Source: Acidobacteriota bacterium (GTDB lineage: Bacteria > Acidobacteriota > Terriglobia > Bryobacterales > Bryobacteraceae). From it: DNA of 5,421 nt. The position numbers and the translations under genes are program-made. Positions within the stretch are counted from its first letter, which is position 1, and every line of letters begins with the position of its first letter. Below the pieces are notes generated by a model. The model ran no database searches. It worked only from the letters and a program-made list of their open reading frames with translations, and was not told the DNA's origin. The stretch is taken from NCBI GenBank assembly GCA_023436715.1, contig JAEZIJ010000121.1:1-5421 (forward strand). Direction: 5' to 3'. Below are positions 5,413 to 5,421 of the stretch, piece after piece.

Positions 5413-5421
5413 AGGTTCGGC

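Overview
The window is GC-rich bacterial chromosome with five complete protein genes and a set of GC-rich hairpin repeats. Gene content, the mostly absent Shine-Dalgarno sequences and the style of the intergenic hairpins suggest a soil-type Acidobacteriota relative (Bryobacter/Solibacter-like). That placement is an inference from pattern, not from a marker gene.

Left part (1-1686). The first 168 bases hold no supportable gene, only a short hairpin repeat (136-153). A tight minus-strand pair follows: a UvrC-like protein that lacks the C-terminal nuclease half (508-1686) and, 3 bases downstream, a small lipoprotein with a predicted OB-fold (169-504). The long plus-strand reading frame opposite the uvrC-like gene is a GC-driven shadow.

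Middle part (1687-2884). A 120-base divergent intergenic region carries a near-consensus promoter (TTGACA-16-TACAAT) facing right. It drives a 50-residue cysteine/histidine-containing protein (1807-1959). After a 158-base gap with a short AT-rich patch comes a 201-residue TPR protein (2118-2723). Between it and the next gene, bases 2724-2860 are a packed cluster of at least three different hairpin repeats. One shares a 12-base core and the same loop with the hairpin at 136-153.

Right part (2885-5412). A YvcK/GlmR-type UDP-GlcNAc-binding protein is followed 20 bases later by a complete bifunctional GlmU. In Bacillus the YvcK homologue senses UDP-GlcNAc and adjusts flux into amino-sugar synthesis; GlmU makes UDP-GlcNAc. 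The pair therefore looks like an enzyme and its product sensor in one transcript, feeding peptidoglycan precursors. The last codons of glmU run through two GC-rich palindromes, giving the protein an unusual Pro/Gly-rich tail that looks repeat-derived.

No RNA gene, CRISPR array, insertion sequence or phage module was seen. I found no clear new multi-gene system. The most notable points are the nuclease-less UvrC paralogue with intact cluster cysteines, the repeat-derived GlmU tail and the GlmR-GlmU pairing.
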